64,000 nucleotides of DNA from Rhodococcus sp. Leaf247 (GTDB lineage: Bacteria; Actinomycetota; Actinomycetes; Mycobacteriales; Mycobacteriaceae). The notes under the pieces were generated by a model. The model was not told the origin of the DNA. It searched no databases and saw only the letters and a list, made by a program, of their open reading frames with translations. A program made the position numbers and the translations under genes. Below, one piece after another: positions 7,978 through 16,008 of this stretch; positions within the stretch are counted from its first letter, which is position 1; every line of letters starts with the position of its first letter. Where the stretch lies: contig NZ_LMRP01000001.1 in assembly GCF_001426185.1 (NCBI RefSeq), forward strand, positions 569,372 to 633,371, given 5' to 3'.

Positions 7978-9228
7978 ATGCGTATCGCCATGGTGTCTGA
8001 ACACGCAAGCCCGCTCGCCGCGCTCGGCGGCATCGACGCGGGAGGCCAGAACGTCCACGTCGCGGCATTGGCTGCCGCTCTCGTCGACCGGGGCCACGAC
8101 GTCTCCGTCTTCACTCGACGAGACTCGACCGACCTCCCCGACGACGTCACCGCCCCCGACGGCTACCGGGTCGTCCACGTGCCGGCCGGTCCACCCGCAC
8201 CGATAGCCAAGGACGATTTGCTGCCGTTCATGGGCGATTTCGCCGCCGGTCTGTCCGAGCACTGGATGGCGGATCGTCCGGACGTGGTGCACGCACACTT
8301 CTGGATGTCGGGTCTCGCGACCCAACTCGCCGCCGGCCCCCTCGCCATCCCGACCGTCGTGACCTTCCGTGCGCTCGGTGTAGTCAAGAAGCGGCACCAA
8401 GGCACTCGGGACACCTCTCCCCCGAGCCGCACGAAGATCGAAAGGCTCATCGCACGCAGCGCGGACCACGTAATTGCCACCTGCTCCGACGAGGTGACGG
8501 AACTCGTCCGGATGGGCATCCCGCGACGCCGAATTTCGGTGGTGCCGTGCGGTGTCGACCTCGAACAGTTCCAACCCGCAGCGATAGCATCGGCCGACCC
8601 GACTCGCCGAGGACGCCTCGTCGCGGTGGGCAGACTGGTGCCGCGCAAGGGCTTCGACCTGGCGATCGCAGCCTTCGCCTCGGTCCCCGACACCGACCTG
8701 ATCATTGCCGGCGGCGAGCGTAGCGACGTCTCCGACGATGCCGAGGCCAAACGCCTCAAGCAGATCGCCGCCGCTCACGGCGTGGCCGACCGCGTGCGCC
8801 TCGTCGGGCAGGTATCGCACGAGTCGATGCCCGACCTTCTCCGGTCGGCGGACATCGTGGTCTGCACGCCCACCTACGAGCCGTTCGGCATCGTTCCGCT
8901 CGAGGCGATGGCGTGCGGCATCCCGGTGGTCGCCACCGCGGTCGGTGGGTTCCTGGACACCGTGATCGACGGGGTCACCGGTGTCCTAGTGCACCGCCGG
9001 ACACCCGCCGCAGTGGCCGACGCCGTGCGTCGACTACTCGCCGACGAGGGTCGCCGCACCGGGTACGGCATGTCGGCCGCCGACCGCGCCCACGCGCGCT
9101 ACTCGTGGGAGCAGATCGCCGTGGACACCGAACGTGTCCTTCGATCACTGTTGCCGGAACCGGTTGTCGCGCAGCACGCCGAGATGGCCGAGGACGGAAC
9201 GAGAGACGGTCGCCTGGACCTCGTGTGA
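7978..9228 (+). CDS. Glycosyltransferase family 4
   Basis: A 416-residue GT-B enzyme. The N-terminus (EHASPLAALGGIDAGGQNVH) carries the glycine-rich acceptor/donor loop, DVVHAHFWMSG follows, and the hinge is ISVVPCGVDLEQF. The C-terminal domain shows LVAVGRLVPRKGFDLAI and the EX7E block CTPTYEPFGIVPLEAMACG. It resembles MshA/sucrose-synthase-like cytosolic glycosyltransferases that use UDP- or GDP-sugars. A GAGGGACGG stretch is a modest ribosome-binding site. The 246-nt leader contains the relic at 7801 and a SigF/SigB-type promoter, so it is probably stress-induced. Acceptor unknown. Confidence 0.9.
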   Translation: MRIAMVSEHASPLAALGGIDAGGQNVHVAALAAALVDRGHDVSVFTRRDSTDLPDDVTAPDGYRVVHVPAGPPAPIAKDDLLPFMGDFAAGLSEHWMADRPDVVHAHFWMSGLATQLAAGPLAIPTVVTFRALGVVKKRHQGTRDTSPPSRTKIERLIARSADHVIATCSDEVTELVRMGIPRRRISVVPCGVDLEQFQPAAIASADPTRRGRLVAVGRLVPRKGFDLAIAAFASVPDTDLIIAGGERSDVSDDAEAKRLKQIAAAHGVADRVRLVGQVSHESMPDLLRSADIVVCTPTYEPFGIVPLEAMACGIPVVATAVGGFLDTVIDGVTGVLVHRRTPAAVADAVRRLLADEGRRTGYGMSAADRAHARYSWEQIAVDTERVLRSLLPEPVVAQHAEMAEDGTRDGRLDLV

Positions 9229-9238
9229 GGCCGTGCTG

Positions 9239-10141
9239 CTATCCCACGTAGCGACGGGCCGCGGATCGGGACTGGGGTTCCTCGAGTAGGACGAGACCCC
9301 GTTCCACGGCCGGCGGTACGGGCTTGCGATGACGAATGACCCACCCGGCCGACATCATCGCCTCCCACACCGCCGATGCCGTCGCGCGGTCGCGGGGAGC
9401 CGACCGGAGCACCGCGACCGTTCTACGGACAGCGCTCCGAACGGGCCGCCGCAACCACAACGTCCACAGCGTGTTCCGGATACCGGGTTGGCGTCGACGG
9501 GTCGCATCCCGGCTGACCGACGGCTCGTGCTCGATGACCATGTGTTCTTCCCACACCATCCACCACCCGGCGGCAGCGAGATCGAGCGCGAGCAGTTCTT
9601 CCTCGCCGCCGAGCCACATCCTCTCGCAGAATCCACCCACCCGCCGGAACGCCGAGACGCGAATCATCGTCAGCCCCGCCATGATTCCGAGCAGCGCCGG
9701 CCCCGGCAGCCAGGAGGGTCCCTCGATCGGACTGTCCCGGAACTCGGCCGTGATCGGATCCTCGACCAGCGACGGGGCGACCAGACATTTTCCCGTGACC
9801 GTGGCGACGGCCGGGTAGGCGTCGAGACGCGCTGCCCCCAGGGACAGCGCACCCTCCTGCCATCGCGTGTCGTCGTCGCAGAACGCCACGTAGGGCGTCG
9901 TGACGATGTCGACGGCGCGGTTGCGTGCGACCCCGCCGAGGTTCTCCGACAGCGCCAGGAGCCGCACCTCGGGGAACAGGTCCCGGACCATCTCGACCGT
10001 GCCGTCCGTGGAGGCGTTGTCCACCAACACGATCGGAGTCTCGTCGGACAGCGAGGTCATGTGTTTCAGTGTCCGTTCCAGCTCCGCTCGACGGTTGTGC
10101 GTGATCATGACGACGGTGACGCGATCAGCAACCTCGGTCAT
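9239..10141 (-). CDS. Glycosyltransferase family 2
   Basis: A 300-residue GT-A enzyme. The opening VTVVMITHNRRAELERTL is followed by IVLVDNASTDGT and ENLGGVARNRA, and the metal-binding DXD-type motif is FCDDDTRW. The start at 10141 is preceded by GAGGAGG at ideal spacing, so I reject the longer ORF. A well-formed SigF/SigB promoter lies at 10284-10308. There are no membrane segments, so it is likely a cytosolic enzyme adding sugars to a lipid or small acceptor. It is convergent with, and 10 nt from, the GT4 gene at 7978. The two may act on one stress-related glycoconjugate, which is inference from position only. Confidence 0.9.
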   Translation of the reverse strand: MTEVADRVTVVMITHNRRAELERTLKHMTSLSDETPIVLVDNASTDGTVEMVRDLFPEVRLLALSENLGGVARNRAVDIVTTPYVAFCDDDTRWQEGALSLGAARLDAYPAVATVTGKCLVAPSLVEDPITAEFRDSPIEGPSWLPGPALLGIMAGLTMIRVSAFRRVGGFCERMWLGGEEELLALDLAAAGWWMVWEEHMVIEHEPSVSRDATRRRQPGIRNTLWTLWLRRPVRSAVRRTVAVLRSAPRDRATASAVWEAMMSAGWVIRHRKPVPPAVERGLVLLEEPQSRSAARRYVG

Positions 10142-10283
10142 GCGCGGACCTCCTCGGTCATGCTCGGGCCTCGTCGCTCGGTGGTGGCCCGCAGTCGCGG
10201 GCAGGGAGCCGGTCGACAGGACGGTGCTCCAGGCGATGTCCACGGGGTGACCGGGTCCGTGGGAGACAGTTCATCGCACGCCG

Positions 10284-10308
10284 TTACCCCCGTGACGGCC
10301 CGTCAAAC
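10284..10308 (-). promoter_or_regulatory. SigF/SigB-type promoter for the GT2 gene
   Basis: Minus strand GTTT, exactly 15 nt, GGGTAA. It sits 143 nt upstream of the GT2 start at 10141. Good match to the mycobacterial SigF consensus (GTTT-N15-17-GGGTAT). Confidence 0.65.
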
Positions 10309-10400
10309 CGGACGTGCGAGAGTTCGAGCCGGTGTGGCATCGGTCGGACTCGGCTGCTTGAATGGCCTTTCTGGACCGAACACCGAAAGGCAGGCATCCG

Positions 10401-10793
10401 ATGTCGATCGCCGAGAACACCACGGACGCATTCCGTGTCGACACCGAATGGCACGACGACGCAGCCGTTCTGACTGTCGTGGGCGAACTCGATCTGGCCA
10501 CCGCGCCGATACTTCAGGACGCGGTCGATGCCGTGCGCACCACAGCGTCGGGTGCTCTCGTCATCGATCTCACGGGCGTCGACTTCCTCGCGTCCGCAGG
10601 GATGACCGTGTTGGTCACCTCTCATCAGGCGGTCGGCGAGAACGTCGCTTTCGCGGTCGTCGCCCGCGGTGCGGCAACGGCTCGACCTCTGCAGTTGGTC
10701 GGTCTCGACGAGACCTTCCCGGTTCTCGACACCCGCGAGGCGGCCTTGGCGGCCGTCCGTTCGTCCGGGTCGCGCGCGACCGATCCCGCATGA
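10401..10793 (+). CDS. STAS-domain anti-anti-sigma factor (RsbV-like)
   Basis: A 130-residue STAS protein, the partner-switch component that binds the anti-sigma kinase when unphosphorylated and so frees a sigma factor. The signature is LTGVDFLASAGMTVL, with the phosphorylatable Ser at about residue 65, and VVGELDLATAPIL marks the N-terminal strand. The ATG at 10401 has a GAAAGGCAGG site, so the upstream in-frame ATG is not used. Its stop overlaps the start of the RsbW-like gene (ATGA), so the pair is translationally coupled. With the RsbU-like phosphatase downstream it forms an RsbV-RsbW-RsbU cassette. Confidence 0.9.
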   Translation: MSIAENTTDAFRVDTEWHDDAAVLTVVGELDLATAPILQDAVDAVRTTASGALVIDLTGVDFLASAGMTVLVTSHQAVGENVAFAVVARGAATARPLQLVGLDETFPVLDTREAALAAVRSSGSRATDPA

Positions 10794-11287
10794 GCGGTGC
10801 TCCCGGTGTGAGGACTGGTCACGCGTGGGGTACTCCTGCACCTGTGATCGACGACGCGACGACCGAGCACCGCCATCCGCCCACCCAGTTGTCGTTGACC
10901 GATCTGGACGCCGAGCCCCAGCGCATCACCGATGCTCGGGTGCGGTTCGGCGCCTGGCTCCGGCACACGCCGTTCGATTCGACACGGGCCTACGACATCG
11001 TCCTGGCCGTGTACGAGGCGATGGCCAACGTCGTCGAACACGCGTACGGACCGGCGGCCACGGGCCGCGGTCGACGCGTCTTCGATCTCCAGGCCACCTT
11101 CGATGCCCCACGCCTGGAGGTCGCTGTGCGCGACCACGGCACCTGGTCCGAGTCGTCGCCGGGCCCGCTGCGCGGCCGGGGTCTGCCTCTCATCGAGACG
11201 CTGTCCGACGACGTGACGTTGTCTTCCGCGGATTCGGGAACCACCGTGACGATGGCGTGGGATGTCGACGCGGCACCCGGGAGATGA
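10790..11287 (+). CDS. RsbW-like anti-sigma factor / serine kinase
   Basis: A 165-residue HATPase_c_2 protein of the anti-sigma kinase type. The N-box is YDIVLAVYEAMANVVEHAYG and the G-box region is GPLRGRGLPLIETLSDD, followed by the closing strand SADSGTTVTMAW. It is expected to hold a SigB/SigF-group sigma factor and to phosphorylate the adjacent STAS protein. The ATG overlaps the STAS stop. No sigma-factor gene is in the window, so the cognate factor must be elsewhere. The many GTTT-N15-GGGTAT-like promoters nearby make a SigB/SigF-type factor the natural target, which is inference. Confidence 0.88.
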   Translation: MSGAPGVRTGHAWGTPAPVIDDATTEHRHPPTQLSLTDLDAEPQRITDARVRFGAWLRHTPFDSTRAYDIVLAVYEAMANVVEHAYGPAATGRGRRVFDLQATFDAPRLEVAVRDHGTWSESSPGPLRGRGLPLIETLSDDVTLSSADSGTTVTMAWDVDAAPGR

Positions 11288-11417
11288 ACACCGGGTGGGA
11301 GATCGACACCGGCGGCCTCGTCTCGTAGACTTCCCGTAACTGCTGAGGCCCCATACGGAGCCTTGTCTCCTCCAGCCCCGGGGAGAGCACCCTCGCTCTC
11401 GTTCTTCCGGAGGCCCC

Positions 11418-12836
11418 ATGACTGCACTTCATCCCCGTCAGGTCGTCCCGGCCGATAACGCACCGTCGAGGCCGATCTACGCCTCGCATCCGATCGACGC
11501 CGCCCATGTCTTCGACTCCCCGAGGCGTGCATCGTCGCGAACCGCGATGGAACCGATCGACCTCGGTCCCGATCCAGCGCATTCCGCCGAGCTGGCACGT
11601 CTCGCAGCACTGGCACGCTACGACGTCGAGCACACCGCCGCGGACGGCGCCTTCGCTCGCATCGCTCGCCTCGCCGCTCGGTGGTTCGACGCTCCGTACG
11701 CCTCGGTGTCCATCATCGACGCCGATCTGGTGCGCTTCACCGCCACCTACGGCGACGGACTGCCCGACCACACGGAACGTCACGACGCCCTCTGCACGAT
11801 GGCCATGACGCACGACGGCCCCTTCGTCGCAGCGGACACGCTGGCTGATCCGTCCACCGCCGGCAGCGCCTTCGTCCGTGGTGAGCTGGGCATCCGCTTC
11901 TATGCGGGCGCACCGATCGTCACGGCCGACGGATTCCGTCTCGGCACCGTCAACGTGTACGACGTCACTCCACGTAGCGTGTCCGACGATCGTGCGGATA
12001 TCCTCATGGAGCTCGCCGACATTGCCATGGACGAGTTCGAGCTGCGCCTGTCCGCGGCGACGAAGGTCCGCGCCGAGCGCGAGTTGCGGACCAGAGCCGA
12101 ATCGGATGCGGCGATCATCGGTGACTACGCCGCGGTACTCCAGCGAACGCTGTTGCCGCCGTCGCTCCCCACGATCGAGGGCCTCACGCTGGCGTCGCAC
12201 TATCACGCGTCGTCGCCGTTGCAGGTCGGTGGTGACTTCTACGACGTCTTCGCGTTGGGCAACGACCGGTGGGCGTTCTTCCTCGGCGACGTGCAGGGTC
12301 ACGGCGCCGGCGCTGCGGCGGTCACGTCGTTGGTGCGCTACACCCTGCGCGCGGCGGCACTGCACCACGAGGACCCCACCGAGGGACTCGCGGAGCTCAA
12401 CCGCCTGCTCCTGATGGACACCTCGCACCAGCGCTTCTGCACGGTGCTGTTCGGCTTCATCACTCCGGACCCCCGCGGCGGGTTCCGCGTCACTCTCGCA
12501 ACGGGAGGGCATCCGCCCGCCTTGCTGCTCGACCCTGCGCGCGGAGAAGTGCACGAGATCCGTTCCAGCACGGGCATGTTCGTCGGCGCTCTCGAGAACG
12601 CCACGTTCAGCTCGTGCAGTTTCCGGCTCGAGGAGGGGCAGACCCTGCTCCTCTACACGGACGGCATCACCGAGGCGCGCCCCGACGGCCGGACGATGTT
12701 CGGCGAGGACGGACTCGCACAGTTCACGCAGGCCCGCCTCGGCTTGTCCACGGCGAAGGTGGTCGAGGATCTGGTCGCCCTGATCCCCGACCTCTCCCCG
12801 ATCGACGACATCGCGCTACTGGCTCTCGGAGCCTGA
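11418..12836 (+). CDS. GAF-PP2C (SpoIIE/RsbU-type) serine phosphatase
   Basis: A 472-residue two-domain protein. The GAF domain is at about residues 65-210 (ARWFDAPYASVSIIDADLVRF). The PP2C-like SpoIIE phosphatase domain is at about 250-470, with QVGGDFYDVF (metal-binding Asp), LGDVQGHGAGAAAVTSLVRY and LLYTDGITEARPDGRTMFGEDG. It should dephosphorylate the RsbV-like protein and so activate the sigma factor when the GAF domain senses a signal. It lies 130 nt downstream of the RsbW-like gene in the same direction, perhaps with its own promoter. The last 21 nt overlap the convergent CinA-type gene. Confidence 0.92.
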   Translation: MTALHPRQVVPADNAPSRPIYASHPIDAAHVFDSPRRASSRTAMEPIDLGPDPAHSAELARLAALARYDVEHTAADGAFARIARLAARWFDAPYASVSIIDADLVRFTATYGDGLPDHTERHDALCTMAMTHDGPFVAADTLADPSTAGSAFVRGELGIRFYAGAPIVTADGFRLGTVNVYDVTPRSVSDDRADILMELADIAMDEFELRLSAATKVRAERELRTRAESDAAIIGDYAAVLQRTLLPPSLPTIEGLTLASHYHASSPLQVGGDFYDVFALGNDRWAFFLGDVQGHGAGAAAVTSLVRYTLRAAALHHEDPTEGLAELNRLLLMDTSHQRFCTVLFGFITPDPRGGFRVTLATGGHPPALLLDPARGEVHEIRSSTGMFVGALENATFSSCSFRLEEGQTLLLYTDGITEARPDGRTMFGEDGLAQFTQARLGLSTAKVVEDLVALIPDLSPIDDIALLALGA

Positions 12837-13367
12837 CCGGGCGTGGTCGCGCAGCAGGCGTAGCGCACGTTCGATGGTCGCCGCGAGGACGTCCTTCGGG
12901 TCGCCCTCGAAAACGACGCGTTCCGCGCTGACGGTCCCGTGGTCGTCGACCCCGAACCAGACAGTGCCGGGGGGCACGTCCTCCATCGTCTCGGGTCCGG
13001 CCTCACCGGTGACGGCCACGGTGAGGTTCGCGCCGGTCGCGGATGCCACCCCGCTGGCCATGGCGGTCGCTGCCTCCTCGCTCACGACGGGGCCCCGCGG
13101 AACCTGCAGGAGCGTGTACTTGTCCTCGCTCGCGTAGGCGACGACCGAGCCGCGGAACCAGGTGCCCGACGACGGGGCGCGACCCAGGTTGGCGGCGATG
13201 TTCCCGGCGGTCAGTGATTCGGCGGTGGCGATACGAAGGTCGCGCGAGAGTGCGAGGTCCGCTATCTCGGAACAGATCTCGGCGAGATCGTCGTCGGTGT
13301 CGACTCGCTGTTCCGGTTCGGCCGCGTCCGCCTCGATGAGCTCGTCGCTCTCGGTGTGTTGCGACAT
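12816..13367 (-). CDS. CinA C-terminal-type nicotinamide-nucleotide amidohydrolase
   Basis: A stand-alone CinA-C domain (183 residues), the PncC-like NMN deamidase fold that recycles nicotinamide mononucleotide. The signature is [16 protein letters not shown], then [17 protein letters not shown] and [10 protein letters not shown], ending ALRLLRDHA. The first 40 residues are acidic and probably disordered. The ATG at 13367 was chosen because a good SigF/SigB-type promoter (13409-13433) ends 41 nt upstream. It is divergent from NAD synthetase (13485), so two NAD-metabolism genes share one intergenic region. The NAD recycling role is inferred from the family and this neighbour. Confidence 0.88.
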   Translation of the reverse strand: MSQHTESDELIEADAAEPEQRVDTDDDLAEICSEIADLALSRDLRIATAESLTAGNIAANLGRAPSSGTWFRGSVVAYASEDKYTLLQVPRGPVVSEEAATAMASGVASATGANLTVAVTGEAGPETMEDVPPGTVWFGVDDHGTVSAERVVFEGDPKDVLAATIERALRLLRDHARSGSESQ

Positions 13368-13408
13368 CTCTGGTCGATCCCCTCTGGAGAATGTGTGGAC
13401 CTCCGGAC

Positions 13409-13433
13409 ATTCCCGGTCTCGTCGGCGGCAAAC
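13409..13433 (-). promoter_or_regulatory. SigF/SigB-type promoter for the CinA-type gene
   Basis: Minus strand GTTT, exactly 15 nt, GGGAAT, placed 41 nt upstream of the start codon at 13367. Same architecture as the sites at 10284 and 28594. Confidence 0.6.
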
Positions 13434-13484
13434 ACTTCGTTCCCGCAGTGTCACATCGGGCGGATCGGCGCTAGCGTTGGTCTC

Positions 13485-14309
13485 ATGCCGACTCTTCGCG
13501 ACACCATCCGAACCGAACTCGAGGTCCGCCCGACCATCGATCCCGCAGCGGAGATCGACACGCGTGTGGGCTTTCTCGCCGATTACGCCGTCGCCACCGG
13601 CACCGCGGGCTTCGTGCTCGGTATCAGCGGCGGGCAGGACAGCACGCTCGTCGGACGCCTGTGCCAACTCGCGGCGGAACGTGTCCGCGCGAGCGGAGGA
13701 AAGGCGGAGTTCGTCGCCGTACGGCTCCCCTACGGCACCCAGGCGGACGAGGACGATGCGACCATCGCACTCGACTTCATCCAGCCCGACACCACGGCGA
13801 CGGTCGACATCAAGGCATCGGTGGACGGCGCCGCCGGTGCCGCGGCCGCAGCCCTGGGAGTCGATCGGCTGCGCGACTTCGTCCGCGGCAACATCAAAGC
13901 GCGGGAACGCATGGTCGCCCAGTACGCGCTGGCAGGCGAGCGCAATCTGCTGGTCGTCGGCACCGACCACGCGGCCGAGGCCGTCACCGGCTTCTTCACC
14001 AAGTACGGCGACGGCGGAGTCGACCTCACCCCGGTCACCGGTCTGACCAAGAGGCAGGGCGCTGCATTGCTGCGTGAGCTGGGAGCGCCCGAGAGCACGT
14101 GGAAGAAGGTTCCGACGGCAGACCTCGAGGACGATCGGCCGGCGCTTCCGGACGAGGAAGCCCTGGGCGTGACCTACGCCCAGATCGACGCCTACCTCGA
14201 GGGCGAGGACGTTCCGGACGACGCCGCTGCGACCATCGAGAACTGGTTCCTCAAGACGCGGCACAAGCGGACCACACCGGTCACCCCCAGCGAGACCTGG
14301 TGGCGTTGA
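13485..14309 (+). CDS. nadE: Ammonia-dependent NAD+ synthetase
   Basis: Last step of NAD biosynthesis, amidating deamido-NAD with ammonia and ATP. The protein has 274 residues, the size of the single-domain NH3-dependent enzyme. The PP-loop [12 protein letters not shown] is at about residues 48-59. Downstream are [23 protein letters not shown] and [21 protein letters not shown], the conserved substrate loops, and a basic C-terminal [12 protein letters not shown] segment. There is no glutaminase domain. The ATG at 13485 gives the usual N-terminus; the longer ORF upstream is spurious. It diverges from the CinA-type amidase. Confidence 0.96.
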   Translation: MPTLRDTIRTELEVRPTIDPAAEIDTRVGFLADYAVATGTAGFVLGISGGQDSTLVGRLCQLAAERVRASGGKAEFVAVRLPYGTQADEDDATIALDFIQPDTTATVDIKASVDGAAGAAAAALGVDRLRDFVRGNIKARERMVAQYALAGERNLLVVGTDHAAEAVTGFFTKYGDGGVDLTPVTGLTKRQGAALLRELGAPESTWKKVPTADLEDDRPALPDEEALGVTYAQIDAYLEGEDVPDDAAATIENWFLKTRHKRTTPVTPSETWWR

Positions 14310-14405
14310 CGACGGTGTGTACAGGTCCCGATCGGGGTAACCCCTGTCACAGCGCTCGAGAAGTGAGGCGTCGACACATCGAGGTGTTTCGACAGGAGTG
14401 AGAAG

Positions 14406-14564
14406 ATGGATACCGACACAGTCGTCTGGACCGATCCGAGTCCGCGGCAGGAATGGTGGGAAGCAGTCATGGCGCGGTGTGGAACCGGCAGCCTCCCCGA
14501 CCGATCGGGGCGCGAACCCGTGCCCCGCGACACCGGACCTCGCACCACCGTGACACGCAACTAG
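14406..14564 (+). CDS. Small hypothetical protein, 52 residues
   Basis: A short ORF starting MDTDTVVWTDPSPRQEWWEA. An AGGAG site sits 8 nt before the ATG, and its stop is 10 nt before a strong terminator hairpin, which favours a real gene. A GGGTAA hexamer at 14335-14340 with GTGT 14 nt upstream could be a SigF/SigB-type promoter. The composition is polar with several Trp and no membrane segment or signal. I do not recognise a family. It may be read through from nadE. Confidence 0.5.
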   Translation: MDTDTVVWTDPSPRQEWWEAVMARCGTGSLPDRSGREPVPRDTGPRTTVTRN

Positions 14565-14574
14565 GTAGCACCCA

Positions 14575-14616
14575 TGAGAAGTGCCCCCGAGGATCCGTCC
14601 TCGGGGGCACTTCTCA
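14575..14616. terminator. Bidirectional terminator hairpin
   Basis: A perfect 19-bp inverted repeat (arms 14575-14593 and 14598-14616) with a 4-nt loop, between the small plus-strand gene ending at 14564 and the minus-strand ferritin-like gene ending at 14630. T-runs are short on both sides, but the stem is exceptionally stable. Confidence 0.85.
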
Positions 14617-14629
14617 CGTTCGGGGTCGA

Positions 14630-15604
14630 TCAGGAGATGCCGACGATGTCCTTAGCCAGGGCAGCCAGACGAGTCTGCGCTGCCGAGACCACCGAGTGGC
14701 GGTTCTTGTTGCGCTCCTCGTAGGCGACCACCGTGCGGAGATCCGACGGGTCGGTCAGTTCCTTGATCTCCGCGACGGCAGCGGAGACGTTCAGGGAGTC
14801 GTAGTCGTCGATCGGCAGTTCCTGCTCGTCGAGCGTCCCACCGGCCGCACGCGTGCGGTGGATGGCGTCGGCGACACCGGTGGCGCCGCCCTCACGTGTC
14901 ACGTCCTCGGCCGTCTCGAGAGCAGCGTCGCGGCTCGCGGTGACAGTGTCGACGGCGAGCTCGGTGGCACGCTGGCCTCGACCGATGAGAGTCGACACCT
15001 TGGCGGGGACGTCCTTGGCCGTGCCGACCACGCGGTCGACGCCCCGGCTCGACCAGGTGACGGGAGTGTTGATCAGACGCACTGCAGCACCGGTCGCTGC
15101 CTGGATGGGCGTGCGGCGCAGGGCGGCGGGGCCACCTAGAGCATCTTCCGCGAGGACTGTGGTGAGCCACTCGACGGTTGCCGAGTGCGCGGTGACGAGG
15201 TCGTCGGCCAGCGACACCACCGCGGGCGCGGAGGCAGTCGTGGCGAGCGCCTTCACGTAGCGCGAGCGGTCGAGGAGCTGGTGTTCGAGAGCGAGGTCTC
15301 CCAGCAGTGCCTCGTCGAAGGGCTGTGCCTGCTCACCGATCGACTTGAGCAGCGCACTGAGCCGTCCGACGACGGGTGCGACGACGCCGGGGAAACCGCC
15401 GAGGTCGCGGATGGTGGCGTCGATGCGAGCAGCGCGATCGCGACCGTTGGACGCGTTCTGCAGCAGCTCGTCGCGGACAGCTTCCGTCCGTGCCTGCGCA
15501 ACGCGGGTCTCGGCGACCTGCACCTCGGTGTTGGTGAGTGCGAGAAGCGCGCGCAACTGGGCGACGAGTGTCGCCCGGTCGGTGTGTGCGGTGGTGCTGA
15601 CCAT
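14630..15604 (-). CDS. Ferritin-like domain protein, stress-associated
   Basis: A 324-residue mostly helical protein. The N-terminal half (about 10-150) looks like a ferritin-like four-helix bundle (NTEVQVAETRVAQARTEAVR, ALEHQLLDRSRYVKALA, LVTAHSATVEWLTTVLAE). The C-terminal half is Ala/Thr-rich, and the last stretch IKELTDPSDLRTVVAYEERN resembles SAP/helix-hairpin tails of actinobacterial stress proteins. Diiron ligands cannot be assigned with confidence, so metal binding is uncertain. A GTTT-N16-GGGTAA promoter lies 87 nt upstream of the ATG, overlapping the divergent promoter of the 15757 gene. A role in stationary-phase or oxidative stress is inferred from the promoter and the fold. Confidence 0.75.
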   Translation of the reverse strand: MVSTTAHTDRATLVAQLRALLALTNTEVQVAETRVAQARTEAVRDELLQNASNGRDRAARIDATIRDLGGFPGVVAPVVGRLSALLKSIGEQAQPFDEALLGDLALEHQLLDRSRYVKALATTASAPAVVSLADDLVTAHSATVEWLTTVLAEDALGGPAALRRTPIQAATGAAVRLINTPVTWSSRGVDRVVGTAKDVPAKVSTLIGRGQRATELAVDTVTASRDAALETAEDVTREGGATGVADAIHRTRAAGGTLDEQELPIDDYDSLNVSAAVAEIKELTDPSDLRTVVAYEERNKNRHSVVSAAQTRLAALAKDIVGIS

Positions 15605-15690
15605 GTGTTGTCCCCCTGTGAGTAGGTGGTAGGAGTTCGGTGCCAGAGCAGCCTGAACGACCGCCCCGCGTCATTCGGTGACACCGGACG

Positions 15691-15717
15691 GTTACCCGTC
15701 GGTACGACGGGGAAAAC
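15691..15717. promoter_or_regulatory. Overlapping divergent SigF/SigB-type promoters
   Basis: One 27-bp near-palindrome reads GTTT-N16-GGGTAA on the minus strand (15717 to 15692, for the ferritin-like gene) and GTTA-N15-GGGAAA on the plus strand (15691 to 15715, for the small acidic protein). Each -35 is the complement of the opposite -10. The minus-strand version is the better match. Confidence 0.55.
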
Positions 15718-15756
15718 GTGTGACGAGGCACATGCCCCACGATCGAAGGAGATCTC

Positions 15757-16008
15757 ATGGCAGACGAACTGGACGCGAAGCTCGACTCCGTACAGGAGAA
15801 GATCGACGAGGCGAAGCAGGCCGCGGGCGACATTCCGGAACAACGTGACGGCGGAGCCGACCAGGACGACCTGCACCACACCCCGGACGGCGCCGGCGAG
15901 CAGACGGGCGATGCGGCCGAGGCGACGCTCGACGAGTTCCGCAATTCCGACGGTGAGCGCGACGAAGGGATGACCGAAGGCGGCGGCGGAGGTCAGGGAG
16001 CCGCCTGA
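15757..16008 (+). CDS. Small acidic hydrophilin-like protein
   Basis: An 83-residue very hydrophilic protein rich in Asp, Glu, Gly and Ala. It begins MADELDAKLDSVQEKIDEAK (a short amphipathic helix or coiled coil) and becomes a disordered Gly-rich tail ending EGGGGGQGAA. There is no domain match. An excellent GAAGGAGAT ribosome-binding site and a divergent SigF/SigB-type promoter suggest strong stress-induced expression. Composition resembles hydrophilins or CsbD-like small stress proteins, but I do not assign it to a family. Its 3' end overlaps the convergent GCS2-like gene by 16 nt. Confidence 0.75.
   Translation: MADELDAKLDSVQEKIDEAKQAAGDIPEQRDGGADQDDLHHTPDGAGEQTGDAAEATLDEFRNSDGERDEGMTEGGGGGQGAA

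Noticed and set aside
9329-11287. 652-codon ORF containing the RsbW-like protein
   Set aside because: The first ~485 codons are antisense to the GT2 gene and out of frame with the STAS gene. Only the region from 10790 has anti-sigma kinase features.
13441-13484. Possible SigF/SigB promoter for nadE (GTTC-N15-GGGCGG)
   Set aside because: The -10 lacks the T/A positions, and nothing else supports it.
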